From: JAKOWB01 sp038363005
Lineage (GTDB): Bacteria; Pseudomonadota; Alphaproteobacteria; Kiloniellales; JACOMY01
Reading direction: 5' to 3'
Length of the DNA stretch: 64,000 nt
Assembly: GCA_038363005.1 (NCBI GenBank)
Contig: JBBQBI010000006.1
Span: forward strand, 165,072-229,071
Shown: positions 1 to 8,495 of the stretch, in pieces
Layout: every line of letters begins with the position of its first letter
Numbering within the stretch: the first letter of the stretch is position 1
Made by a program: the position numbers and the translations under genes
Notes under the pieces: model-generated
The model's database searches: none
What the model saw: only the letters and a program-made list of their open reading frames with translations
Told to the model about the DNA's origin: nothing

Positions 1-1
1 C

Positions 2-2980
2 CGCCTGTCCGCCGGCGGCCGCATCGATCGCAGCAAGCCGCTGAGCTTCAGCTTCGACGGGCGGACCTACCAGGGCTTCGCCGGCGACACCGTGGCCTCG
101 GCGCTGCTGGCCAACGGCGTGCATCTGGTCGGCCGCAGCTTCAAGTACCACCGGCCGCGCGGCATCGTGACTGCCGGCATTGAGGAGCCCAACGCGCTGC
201 TGCAGGTCGGCCTGGACCCGGCGACCGAACCCAACGTCAAGGCGACGGTGTGCGAGCTGGTCGAGGGGCTGACCGCGCAGTCGCAGAACCGCTGGCCCTC
301 GCTCGGCTTCGACGTCGGCGCGATGAATTCCGTGGTCTCGAAGTTCCTGCCGTCCGGCTTCTACTACAAGACCTTCATGTGGCCGCCCTCGACCAAGGGC
401 TGGCTGTTCTGGGAGAAGTTCATCCGCAAGGCCGCCGGCCTGGGCAAGGCGCCGACCGGGCGCGACAGCGACCGCTACGACAAGAGCTTCGCGCACTGCG
501 ACCTGCTGGTGGTCGGTGGCGGCGCCGCCGGATTGGCCGCGGCGCTGGCCGCCGGCCGCGCCGGCAAGCGCGTGCTGCTGGCCGAGCTGGACCATGAACT
601 GGGCGGCTGGCTGTTGAGCCAGCGCGAGCAGACGATCGAGGGCCAGCCGGCGTTGGACTGGGTGGCCCAGGCGACGGCCGAGCTGGCCAGCCTGCCCAAC
701 GTCGAGATGCTGACCCGCACCATCGCCTTCGCCTACTTCGACCACAACTTCCTCGGCCTGTGGCAGAACCTGACCGACCATCTGCCGCCGGCCGAACGGC
801 CCAAGGACGGGCCGCGCCACCGCCTGATCAAGCTGCGCGCCAAGCAGGTGATCCTGGCCACCGGCGCGCTGGAACGGCCGCTCTGCTTCCGCGACAACGA
901 CCGCCCGGGCGTGATGCTGGCCGGCGCGGCGCAGGCCTTCGTCAACCGCTGGGCGGTGAAGCCCGGCACCAAGGCCGTGATCCTGACCAACAACGACAGT
1001 GCCTATGGCGCAGCGCTGGACCTGAAGGCGGCGGGGGTGGAAGTCGCCGCCGTCGTCGACCTGCGGCAGAATCCCGACGGCGCCTTGACCGACAAGGCGG
1101 AGGCCGCCGGCATCCGCGTGCTGGCCGACCACGGCATCATCGCGGTGGAGGGCAAGTTGCGCGTCACCGGCGTGAAGATCGCGCCGCTGGCGGCCAACGG
1201 TCAGGGCATCGGCCAGCCGGTGGAAAGCGTCGCCTGCGACCTGGTGCTGAACGCCGGCGGCTTCACGCCCACCGTGCATCTGTTCAGCCAGGCCAAAGGC
1301 AAGCTGGCCTGGAACGAGGCGCGGCAGTGGTTCCAGCCCGGCCAGGCCGGGCAGCCCAACCAGGTCTCGGTCGGCGCCTGCAACGGCACCTGGGGTCTGG
1401 GCGCGGCGCTGGCCGAGGGCTTCGCCGCCGGCGGCGGCGGCGGCCAAGCACCCAGCGCGGCGGATCACGACTTCCAGCCGATGCGGCACCTCTGGCTGAT
1501 CCCCTCGGACCAGCCGCTGGGCCACAAGGGCAAGCATTTCATCGACCAGCAGAACGACGTCACCGCCGCCGACCTGAAGCTGGCGCTGCGCGAGGGCTAC
1601 GTTTCGATCGAGCACCTGAAGCGCTACACCACCACCGGCATGGCGACCGACCAGGGCAAGACCTCGAACCTGAACGCGCTGAGCATCGTCGCCGAGACGC
1701 TGGCCAAGCCGATCCCCGAGGTCGGCACCACGACCTTCCGCGCGCCCTATGCGCCGGTCTCCTTCGGCGCCTTCATGGGGCGCGACGCCGACGACTTGCT
1801 GGATCCGCTGCGCAAGACGCCGATGGACCCCTGGCAGGAGTCGAACGGCGCGCAGTTCGAGAACGTCGGGCAGTGGCGCCGCGCCTGGTACTACCCGAAG
1901 CCGGGCGAGGACCTGCACGCCGCCGTCAATCGCGAGGTCAAGGCGGTGCGCGAGACCGTTGGCATCCTCGACGCCTCGACCCTGGGCAAGATCGACATCA
2001 AGGGGCCGGACGCCGCGGAGTTCATCAACCGCATCTACACCAACGCCTTCCTGAAGCTGGAGCCGGGGCGCTGCCGCTACGGCCTGATGCTGAAGGAGGA
2101 CGGCATGGTGATGGACGACGGCGTGACCGCGCGCCTGGCCCCCGACCACTTCCTGATGCACACCACCACCGGCAACGCCGCGCCGGTGATGAACCATCTG
2201 GAAGAGTACCTGCAGACCGAGTGGCCGCACCTGAAGGTCTACCTGACCTCGGTCACCGAGCAGTGGGCGACGGTGCAGGTGGCCGGCCCCAAGGCGCGCA
2301 CCCTGATCAACGAGATCGCCCCCGATCTCGACCTTGCGACCGAGTCCTTCCCCTTCATGTCGGTGCGCCACGGCACGGTGCTGGGCCAGCCGGCCCGCAT
2401 CTTCCGCATCTCCTTCACCGGCGAGGGATCCTGGGAGATCAACGTCGCGCCCTCCTACGGCCTCGCGCTGTGGGAGGCGCTGATGACCGCCGGCACCAAG
2501 TACGGCATCACGCCTTATGGCACCGAGGCGATGCACGTGCTGCGCGCCGAGAAGGGCTTCATTATCGTCGGGCAGGAAACCGACGGCTCGATCAATCCCC
2601 TCGACCTGGGGATGGAGGGCATGGTCTCCAAGACCAAGGACTTCGTCGGCAAGCGCTCGCTCACCCGCAGCGACATGGCGAAGCCCGACCGCAAGCAGCT
2701 GGTCGGCATCCTGACCGAGGACCCAGCCGAAGTGTTGCCGGAAGGCGCCCACCTGGTGGCCGACCCGAAGCAGCCCAGGCCGATGACCCAGCTGGGCCAC
2801 GTCACCTCCAGCTACTGGAGTCCAAACCTCGGCCGCTCCATCGCGATGGGACTCCTGAAGGGCGGCCGGGCACGGCTGGGCGAGACGCTCTACGCCCCGC
2901 TGCTGAACGGCAAGGTGGTGGCCTGCAAGGTCACCGAGACGGTGTTTTTCGACAAGGAAGGGGTGCGTCTGCGTGGCTGA
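2..2980 (+). CDS. soxA: Sarcosine oxidase alpha subunit, 5' end outside the window
   Basis: Large subunit of heterotetrameric sarcosine oxidase, which oxidatively demethylates sarcosine to glycine and passes the methyl group to tetrahydrofolate. The reading frame is already open at base 2 and gives the usual N-terminal SoxA text (RLSAGGRID, then SFDGRTYQG), so only a few residues are missing; 992 residues remain against a family length near 1000. A dinucleotide-binding loop (VVGGGAAGLAAALA) lies near residue 168. A GcvT-like folate-binding domain starts near residue 630 and its C-terminal barrel occupies about 880-985. An internal GTG at 92 is not the start. soxG follows with an 8-bp overlap; soxB and soxD should lie upstream of the window. 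Confidence 0.95.
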   Translation, partial: RLSAGGRIDRSKPLSFSFDGRTYQGFAGDTVASALLANGVHLVGRSFKYHRPRGIVTAGIEEPNALLQVGLDPATEPNVKATVCELVEGLTAQSQNRWPSLGFDVGAMNSVVSKFLPSGFYYKTFMWPPSTKGWLFWEKFIRKAAGLGKAPTGRDSDRYDKSFAHCDLLVVGGGAAGLAAALAAGRAGKRVLLAELDHELGGWLLSQREQTIEGQPALDWVAQATAELASLPNVEMLTRTIAFAYFDHNFLGLWQNLTDHLPPAERPKDGPRHRLIKLRAKQVILATGALERPLCFRDNDRPGVMLAGAAQAFVNRWAVKPGTKAVILTNNDSAYGAALDLKAAGVEVAAVVDLRQNPDGALTDKAEAAGIRVLADHGIIAVEGKLRVTGVKIAPLAANGQGIGQPVESVACDLVLNAGGFTPTVHLFSQAKGKLAWNEARQWFQPGQAGQPNQVSVGACNGTWGLGAALAEGFAAGGGGGQAPSAADHDFQPMRHLWLIPSDQPLGHKGKHFIDQQNDVTAADLKLALREGYVSIEHLKRYTTTGMATDQGKTSNLNALSIVAETLAKPIPEVGTTTFRAPYAPVSFGAFMGRDADDLLDPLRKTPMDPWQESNGAQFENVGQWRRAWYYPKPGEDLHAAVNREVKAVRETVGILDASTLGKIDIKGPDAAEFINRIYTNAFLKLEPGRCRYGLMLKEDGMVMDDGVTARLAPDHFLMHTTTGNAAPVMNHLEEYLQTEWPHLKVYLTSVTEQWATVQVAGPKARTLINEIAPDLDLATESFPFMSVRHGTVLGQPARIFRISFTGEGSWEINVAPSYGLALWEALMTAGTKYGITPYGTEAMHVLRAEKGFIIVGQETDGSINPLDLGMEGMVSKTKDFVGKRSLTRSDMAKPDRKQLVGILTEDPAEVLPEGAHLVADPKQPRPMTQLGHVTSSYWSPNLGRSIAMGLLKGGRARLGETLYAPLLNGKVVACKVTETVFFDKEGVRLRG

Positions 2981-3575
2981 CATGACCTTCATGCGGCAGG
3001 CACCGCTCGACCACCTGGCGCTGCCAGCGCAGGCGCGGGACGACCTGGGCCAGGCTGGCCTGGGGCTCGGCGAGCTGCGCTTCCAGGGCGCGGTGAACCT
3101 GCGCGCGCGCCGCGACGATCCGGCCGCGCGCCAGGCGCTGGAAGCCGCACTCGGCACCGCCCTGCCCGGCGTCAACGCGACGGCGGCGGCCGGCGAGCTG
3201 ACGCTCATCGGCCTGGGTCCCGACGAGTGGCTGGAGGTCGGCGGCGACGGCCCTGCCGTGGCGCAGCGCCTGGAGGGCGGCGGCCAAGGCCAGTTCGTCG
3301 GCGTGACCGATGTCAGCGAGAACTACTGCACGCTCGTCGTCAGCGGCCCCAAGGCGCGCGAGGTACTGGCCAAGGGCTGTCCGCTCGACCTGCATCCGGA
3401 CGTCTTCAAAACCAGCGACGCAGCCGGCACGCTGGTCGCCAAGGCCACCGTGGTGCTGTGGCTGCAGGCTGACGGCAGCTTCCGCGTCCTGGTCCGCCGC
3501 TCCTTCGCCGACTACCTCTACCGCTGGCTGGACGACGCCGGGCGGGAATACGGCGTGGCGGTGCTGCGGGGGTGA
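2973..3575 (+). CDS. soxG: Sarcosine oxidase gamma subunit
   Basis: A 200-residue small subunit of heterotetrameric sarcosine oxidase. The GTG start at 2973 lies inside the end of soxA, which implies translational coupling and equal subunit supply. Typical SoxG text is visible: GLGPDEWLEV near the middle, then VTDVSENYCTLVVSGPKARE and a C-terminal SFADYLYRWLDDAGREYG. The fold is a shortened GcvT/YgfZ-like domain without catalytic residues that can be named here. The next gene starts within its stop codon, so the three are probably co-transcribed. Confidence 0.93.
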   Translation: MADMTFMRQAPLDHLALPAQARDDLGQAGLGLGELRFQGAVNLRARRDDPAARQALEAALGTALPGVNATAAAGELTLIGLGPDEWLEVGGDGPAVAQRLEGGGQGQFVGVTDVSENYCTLVVSGPKAREVLAKGCPLDLHPDVFKTSDAAGTLVAKATVVLWLQADGSFRVLVRRSFADYLYRWLDDAGREYGVAVLRG

Positions 3576-3946
3576 GGCGCCTGGCGGCCCTGCTGCTGGG
3601 GCTGCTCTGCGCCAGTACGGCGCTGGCCGATGCCCAGCCGTTGCGCGGGCCGGACATCCTCCAGGCGCTTGGCGATGCCACCGCCGAGGGCACCTGGCAC
3701 GGCACGCCCTATCGCCAGTTCTTCGCCGCCGACGGCCGCACTTTCTATCGGCAAGGCGACGCGCCCATGACGCAGGGCCGCTGGAAGGTCGACGGTGACC
3801 GCTACTGCTCCGACTGGAGCCCGCCCGAACTGGGCCAGCCCAGCTGGTCCTGCTACGCGGTGCTGGCCGAGGGCGCGACCTACTTCTGGCAGCAGCCCGG
3901 CGACCAGCCACAGCCCTTCACGCTCTCACCGGGGAATGGGCTTTAG
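3572..3946 (+). CDS. Small secreted protein of unknown function
   Basis: A 124-residue protein whose GTG start overlaps the soxG stop (GTGA). It opens with a clear Sec signal peptide (RRLAALLLGLLCASTALADA), so the mature part of about 104 residues should be periplasmic. The mature part has two cysteines about 16 residues apart (DRYCSDW and SWSCYAV) that could form a disulfide, and many aromatic residues (TFYRQGD, TYFWQQPGD). I do not recognise the family. Its position as the last gene of the sarcosine oxidase operon is the only clue to its role. The gene ends just before a REP-like palindrome. Confidence 0.75.
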   Translation: MRRLAALLLGLLCASTALADAQPLRGPDILQALGDATAEGTWHGTPYRQFFAADGRTFYRQGDAPMTQGRWKVDGDRYCSDWSPPELGQPSWSCYAVLAEGATYFWQQPGDQPQPFTLSPGNGL

Positions 3947-3960
3947 GGCTGCGGTAGCCG

Positions 3961-4082
3961 CACCAACATCCCTCACCCGCTCCCTGCGGTCGCACCCTCC
4001 CCCAAGGGGGAGGGATAGGTAAGTGACCCTCCCCCTTGGGGGAGGGTGGCGAGCAGAGCGAGCCGGGTGAGGGATGTTGGTG
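3961..4082. repeat. REP-like double palindrome (family A), copy 1
   Basis: The outer 19-nt arms are exact reverse complements (3961-3979 and 4064-4082). Inside lie two short hairpins built from CCCTCCCCC and GGGGGAGGG. Related hairpins occur at about 4485, 9784, 9882, 25390, 25494 and 44268. Such elements can stall transcription, but their abundance points to a dispersed repeat family. Confidence 0.9.
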
Positions 4083-4112
4083 TGGCCATCGACACTCGCT
4101 AAAATTGCCAAC

Positions 4113-4508
4113 ATGTCTGTCGCAATCCGCCGTGCCCGCCAATTCCGCCGCAACGAGACAAAGGCTGAGCGCAAGCTCTGGAACGCACTGCGCGGCGGAA
4201 AGCTCGCTGGCCTCCGCTTCCGCCGCCAGCATCCGCTGGGCCGCTTTACCCTCGACTTCTACTGCGAAGCCCTGCGCCTCTGCGTCGAGGTGGACGGCGG
4301 GCAACATGACGGGCGCGAATTGGATATCGAGCGGACATCCCACCTGAACGCCCTCGGCATCGAGGTCGTGCGCTACTGGAACAACGAGGTGTTGGAGAAC
4401 CTGGACGGCGTCTGGACTCACTTGAAGGGTGTGGTCGAGCAGCGGCGCAACCAACTTCCCTCACCCGGCCCGCTACGCGGACCACCCTCCCCCAAGGGGG
4501 AGGGTTAG
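4113..4508 (+). CDS. DUF559-family predicted endonuclease
   Basis: A 131-residue protein of the DUF559 family, related to very-short-patch-repair (Vsr) type PD-(D/E)XK nucleases. The start ATG at 4113 gives MSVAIRRARQFRRNETKAE, the usual opening; an in-frame ATG at 4074 lies within the upstream repeat and is unlikely. The nuclease core shows FTLDFYC, then LCVEVDGGQH with the acidic pair, then LGIEVVRYWNNEV. The conserved fold ends near residue 112. The tail, LPSPGPLRGPPSPKGEG, is translation of a second REP-like hairpin. The gene is thus bracketed and partly overlapped by family A palindromes. No substrate can be assigned. Confidence 0.8.
   Translation: MSVAIRRARQFRRNETKAERKLWNALRGGKLAGLRFRRQHPLGRFTLDFYCEALRLCVEVDGGQHDGRELDIERTSHLNALGIEVVRYWNNEVLENLDGVWTHLKGVVEQRRNQLPSPGPLRGPPSPKGEG
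4451..4506. repeat. REP-like palindrome (family A), copy 2
   Basis: Hairpin CCCTCCCCC (4485-4493) and GGGGGAGGG (4496-4504), preceded by the same CCCTCACCCGG text seen in copy 1. It overlaps the last 17 codons of the DUF559 gene. Confidence 0.85.
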
Positions 4509-4617
4509 TTAACCTTCCCCGTGTCGCCAACCGGCGGGCCGCTGTCGCGGGTGCAACGGACTTGGCCACCCGCCCCGGCAAAGGTAGCGGCGGATTTCCG
4601 GGAGGTTCGAGAAGCCT

Positions 4618-7062
4618 ATGAAGACCCATGCGCGTGTGGTGGTGATCGGTGGTGGTGTCAACGGCGTCTCGGCGCTCTATCACCTGGCCAAGAAGGGCTG
4701 GACCGACGTGGTGCTGCTGGAGCGCACCGAGCTGACGGCCGGGTCCACCTGGCACGCCGCCGGCCTGCTGCCGCTGTTCAACATGAGCTATTCGGTTGGC
4801 CAGCTGCACCAGTATTCAGTCGAGCTCTACAAGCGGCTGGAGGCCGAGACTGGCCAGGCGGTGTCGTTCCACAACACCGGCAACCTGCGCCTGGCGCGCA
4901 ACCGCGACCGCATGGACGAGTACCGCAACTACCAGTGCACGGCCGACACCATTGGCGTGGTCAGCCACATGATCGGCGTCGAGGAGATCAAAAAGCTCTG
5001 GCCGCTGATCAACACCGACGGCCTGGTCGGCGCCCTGTGGCACCCGACCGACGGCCACATCGCCCCGGTCGACGTCACCATGGCGCTGGCCAAGGGCGCC
5101 CGCATGCTGGGCGCCGAGATCTACCAGCACACGCCCTGCAGCGGTATCGAGCGCAACGCTTCGGGCGAATGGGTGGTGATGACCCCGAAGGGCAACATCA
5201 CCTGCGAGCACGTCATCTGCACTACCGGCAACTACGCCCGCCAGACCGCCAAGATGGTCGGCCTGGAGATCCCGGCGATCCCGGTCGAACACCAGTACAT
5301 CGTCACCGACGTCGACCCGACCTTGAAGGCCTATCGCGACGCCGGCAACAAGGAGCTGCCGGTGCTGCGCGAGTCGGATTCGCAGTACTACCTGCGTGAG
5401 GAGCGCAACGGCTGGATCCTCGGCCCCTATGAGAAGCATGCCCCGGCGCGCTTCATCGACGGCGTCGACAAGGGCTTCGAGAAGGACCTCTTCCCCGGCG
5501 ACCTGGAGCGCCTGATGGTCCACGTCGAGGCCTGTATCCACCGCGTCCCCTCCTTCGAGGGCGCCGGCATCAAGGACATCGTCAACGGCCCGATCTCCTA
5601 TACCCCGGACGGCAACCCCATGGTGGGCCCGGCCTTCGGGCTGCCGAACTTCTGGATCAGCGAGGGGCATTCCTTCGGCATCACCGCGGCCGGCGGCTCG
5701 GGCTGGCAGCTGGCCGAATGGATGGTCGACGGCCAGCCGACGGTCGACATGACCGGCGTCGACCCGCGGCGCTTCGGCGTCACCACCAAGAAGTTCGCCA
5801 AGATCAAGAACGAGGAAGCCTACGAGCACGTCTTCTTCATCCACTACCCGATGGAGGAGCGCCCGGCCGCGCGCCCGGCCAAGGCGCCGCCGATCTATGA
5901 CCGGCTGGACCAGGCCGGCGCGGTCTGGGGCCAGCGCTTCGGCTGGGAGCGGCCCAACTGGTTCGCCCCCAAGGGCGTGGAGCGCAAGGACGACTATTCC
6001 TTCCGCCGCTCCAACTGGTTCAGCCACGTCGGCAACGAGGTCAAGGCGATGCGCGAGCGCGCCGGCCTGCTGGAGCTCTCCTCCTTCGCCAAGTACGAGG
6101 TCGAGGGTCCCGGCGCGCGTGCCTGGCTGGACTCCATCGTCGCCAACACCATCCCCAAGAGCGTCGGGCGCATGAGCCTGGCGCACTCGCTGTTCCCCTC
6201 CGGCTCGGTGCGCTCGGAGTACACCATCAGCCGCATGGCCGACGGCATGTACGGCGAGCGCTTCTACGTCGTCGGCCCGGGCGCGGCGCACGACATCGAC
6301 TGGGACCTCTTCGTCAAGAATTCGCCGAAGGACGGCTCGGTCTTCGTCAAGGACCTGACCACCACCTTGGGCGTGCTGATCGTCGCTGGCCCGGAGGCGC
6401 GCAACGTCCTGCAGGAGCTGGCCGACGCCGACCTGTCCAACGCCGCCTTCCCCTGGCTGACGGCACAGGAGATCCCGGTCGGCTTCGCGCCTGGCGTCAA
6501 GGCGCTGCGCGTGAACTTCGTCGGCTCGCTGGGCTGGGAGCTGCACCACCCGATCGAGTACCAGATCCACCTTTACGAGGCGCTGATGGCGGCCGGCAAG
6601 AAGGTCGACATCGCCAACTGCGGCCTGCGCTCGATGGACTCCATGCGGCTGGAGAAGTCCTACCGCCTGTGGGGCACCGACCTGAACGCCGAGAACTCGA
6701 TCCTGGAAGCCTCCATGGACCGCTTCGTGCGGCTGAACAAGGGTGCCTTCACCGGCCGCGAGGCGCTGATCGCCCAGCAGCAGAAGGGCGTTCCCAACCG
6801 CTACGTCACCATCGAGATCGACGCCGACGACGCCGACCCCTTCGGCAACGAGCCGGTGTTCCTGGATGGCGAGGTGATCGGCCGCGGCACCGCCGGCGGC
6901 TATGGCCACCACATCAAGAAGTCGATCATGCTGGGCTACGTGAAGAGCGACCTCGCCACCGTCGGCCGCGAGGTCAAGGTGCGGGTGCTGGATCAGCTGC
7001 GCCCAGCGCGGATCGTGGCAGAGAGCCCCTACGACCCGGAGAACGCGGCGCTGAAGGCGTAG
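4618..7062 (+). CDS. Dimethylglycine/sarcosine dehydrogenase-like flavoprotein with GcvT domain
   Basis: An 814-residue enzyme of the DMGDH/SARDH family, expected to demethylate dimethylglycine (or sarcosine) and load the C1 unit on tetrahydrofolate. The N-terminal DAO fold opens with VVVIGGGVNGVSALYHLA. The motif GSTWHAAGLL (near residues 41-50) contains the histidine that in mammalian DMGDH binds FAD covalently. A linker domain spans about 375-430, the GcvT domain about 435-690, and the GcvT C-terminal barrel about 700-795. The ATG at 4618 has GGGAGG about 12 nt upstream. Context (sarcosine oxidase upstream, betaine methyltransferase downstream) favours dimethylglycine as substrate; that is an inference. 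Confidence 0.88.
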   Translation: MKTHARVVVIGGGVNGVSALYHLAKKGWTDVVLLERTELTAGSTWHAAGLLPLFNMSYSVGQLHQYSVELYKRLEAETGQAVSFHNTGNLRLARNRDRMDEYRNYQCTADTIGVVSHMIGVEEIKKLWPLINTDGLVGALWHPTDGHIAPVDVTMALAKGARMLGAEIYQHTPCSGIERNASGEWVVMTPKGNITCEHVICTTGNYARQTAKMVGLEIPAIPVEHQYIVTDVDPTLKAYRDAGNKELPVLRESDSQYYLREERNGWILGPYEKHAPARFIDGVDKGFEKDLFPGDLERLMVHVEACIHRVPSFEGAGIKDIVNGPISYTPDGNPMVGPAFGLPNFWISEGHSFGITAAGGSGWQLAEWMVDGQPTVDMTGVDPRRFGVTTKKFAKIKNEEAYEHVFFIHYPMEERPAARPAKAPPIYDRLDQAGAVWGQRFGWERPNWFAPKGVERKDDYSFRRSNWFSHVGNEVKAMRERAGLLELSSFAKYEVEGPGARAWLDSIVANTIPKSVGRMSLAHSLFPSGSVRSEYTISRMADGMYGERFYVVGPGAAHDIDWDLFVKNSPKDGSVFVKDLTTTLGVLIVAGPEARNVLQELADADLSNAAFPWLTAQEIPVGFAPGVKALRVNFVGSLGWELHHPIEYQIHLYEALMAAGKKVDIANCGLRSMDSMRLEKSYRLWGTDLNAENSILEASMDRFVRLNKGAFTGREALIAQQQKGVPNRYVTIEIDADDADPFGNEPVFLDGEVIGRGTAGGYGHHIKKSIMLGYVKSDLATVGREVKVRVLDQLRPARIVAESPYDPENAALKA

Positions 7063-7104
7063 GTAACAGCTTTCCCCATAGTTTCCTTGGGGAAAGCTGT
7101 TACC
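7062..7104 (+). terminator. Hairpin overlapping the stop of the dehydrogenase gene
   Basis: Perfect 16-bp arms (GGTAACAGCTTTCCCC at 7062-7077 and its complement at 7089-7104) around an 11-nt loop. The left arm begins on the last base of the TAG stop. The following TCTTTGTC is a weak U-tract, so it is a likely terminator but not a textbook one. Confidence 0.65.
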
Positions 7105-7109
7105 TCTTT

Positions 7110-7224
7110 GTCATCCTGGACAAGGCGCGCAGCGCCGCAGATCCGGGACCCAGGGGACCGGGCGCGCTGGACCGCGCCTGGCCCCCTGGGTCCCGGCTCT
7201 CCGCTGCGCTCCGGCCGGGATGAC
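7110..7224. repeat. Dispersed palindromic element (family B), copy 1
   Basis: A 115-bp element beginning GTCATCCTGG and ending CCGGGATGAC, with internal inverted GGGACCCAGGGGAC-type arms. Near copies lie at 22147-22264, 29626-29740 and, more diverged, 55798-55913, always between genes. Confidence 0.9.
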
Positions 7225-7327
7225 AGAAGTATTTTCAGGCTGCGCAGAAGAATTCCCAAGGGAGAGGGAGGGCTGATAGGGGAGCAGTAGACCGCTCCCC
7301 GAATGCATGAGTCTTTCTTCCTTACCC

Positions 7328-7354
7328 TTGCCCCCAGGCAAACGCGCCTATAAT
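7328..7354 (+). promoter_or_regulatory. Putative sigma-70 promoter of the betaine methyltransferase gene
   Basis: A perfect TATAAT at 7349-7354 with TTGCCC at 7328-7333, a 15-bp gap. Transcription would begin near 7361, which excludes the upstream in-frame ATG at 7307 and supports the TTG start at 7388. Confidence 0.5.
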
Positions 7355-7387
7355 GGCCGTCGCGACTCACCCTGGAAGGCAGCCCCC

Positions 7388-8431
7388 TTGGACAACCTCT
7401 TCCTGACTCTGCTGGCCGAGCGGCCCTGGCTGCTGGCCGATGGCGCCACCGGCACCAACCTCTTCGCCCTCGGCCTGGCCACTGGCGAGGCGCCCGACCT
7501 GTGGAACGAGCAGCAGCCCGACCAGGTGCGCCGGCACTACCAGAGCTTCATCGACGCCGGCTCCGACATCGTGCTGACCAACACCTTCGGCGGCACCGCC
7601 AACCGGCTGAAGCTGCACGGGGCACAGGATCGCGTGCGGGCGATCAACCGCCTGGGCGCGGTGCTGCTGAAGGACCAGGCCTCGAAGGCCCGCCGTCCGG
7701 TGGTGGTCGCCGGCTCCATGGGGCCGACCGGGGACCTGTTCGAGCCGCTGGGGCCCATGACCCACGCGGCGGGCGTCGCCGCCTTCAAGGCACAGGCCGA
7801 GGGCCTGGCCGAGGGTGGCGCCGACGTGCTGTGGATCGAGACCATGTCGAGCCCGGACGAGATCAAGGCCGCGGTGGAGGGCGCCGCCAGCACCGGCCTG
7901 CCGGTGGTGGTCACGGTCTCCTTCGACACCAACGGGCGCACCATGATGGGCGTGACGCCGGCGCAGTGGGCGGCGCTGGCGCATGCCCTGCCGACGCCGC
8001 TGGCCGGCTATGGCGGCAACTGCGGCATCGGCGCCTCGGAGCTGGTGGCCGCCTTGATCGGCCTGAAGCCAGCGACACAGCCGGGCGACGTGATCGTCGC
8101 CAAGTCGAACTGTGGCGTGCCGGCCTGGGTCGACGGCCAGATCAAGTACAGCGGCACGCCAGAGTTGATGGCCGACTACGCCCGCCTGGCGCGCGACGCC
8201 GGGGCGCGCGTCATCGGCGGCTGCTGCGGCACCACGCCGGCGCATGTCGCCGCCATGAAGGCCTCGCTCGAAGGCTACCAGCCAATCGAGACGCCGACCC
8301 TGGAAGCCGTGGTGGCGCGGCTGGGGCGGGTTTCCGACGCCACGCTGAAGCTCGGCCTCTTCGGTTTGGAGCCGGGCAGCGATGCAGGCGACGAGGGTGG
8401 TCGCCGGCGTCGCCGCAGGGCACAGTTCTAG
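7388..8431 (+). CDS. Betaine-homocysteine S-methyltransferase-like protein
   Basis: A 347-residue homocysteine-binding TIM barrel that should move a methyl group from betaine to homocysteine, making methionine and dimethylglycine. The zinc ligands are visible: one Cys in YGGNCGIG (near residue 217) and the CC pair in GGCCGTTPAH near residue 280. The N-terminal DGATGTNLF and the TNTFGGT loop are typical. I chose the TTG at 7388 because GGAAGG sits 8 nt upstream and a TATAAT box at 7349 lies downstream of the only in-frame ATG. The tail ends in an Arg run (GGRRRRRRAQF). Betaine specificity is inferred from the gene neighbourhood. Confidence 0.85.
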   Translation: MDNLFLTLLAERPWLLADGATGTNLFALGLATGEAPDLWNEQQPDQVRRHYQSFIDAGSDIVLTNTFGGTANRLKLHGAQDRVRAINRLGAVLLKDQASKARRPVVVAGSMGPTGDLFEPLGPMTHAAGVAAFKAQAEGLAEGGADVLWIETMSSPDEIKAAVEGAASTGLPVVVTVSFDTNGRTMMGVTPAQWAALAHALPTPLAGYGGNCGIGASELVAALIGLKPATQPGDVIVAKSNCGVPAWVDGQIKYSGTPELMADYARLARDAGARVIGGCCGTTPAHVAAMKASLEGYQPIETPTLEAVVARLGRVSDATLKLGLFGLEPGSDAGDEGGRRRRRRAQF

Positions 8432-8495
8432 GCACCGGCGCCCGTATCTCCTCCCCTGTCCCGCGGGGGCCGTCGAGCCTCCACGAGGCAGTCCC

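Noticed and set aside
760..2985. A 741-codon open frame on the plus strand inside soxA
   Set aside because: It is a GC-rich shadow of soxA in another frame, rich in Arg/Gly/Ala/Pro without any domain.
4816..6912. A 698-codon antisense open frame opposite the dimethylglycine dehydrogenase-like gene
   Set aside because: Its composition is that of reverse-complement high-GC coding DNA; the sense frame has clear domains throughout.
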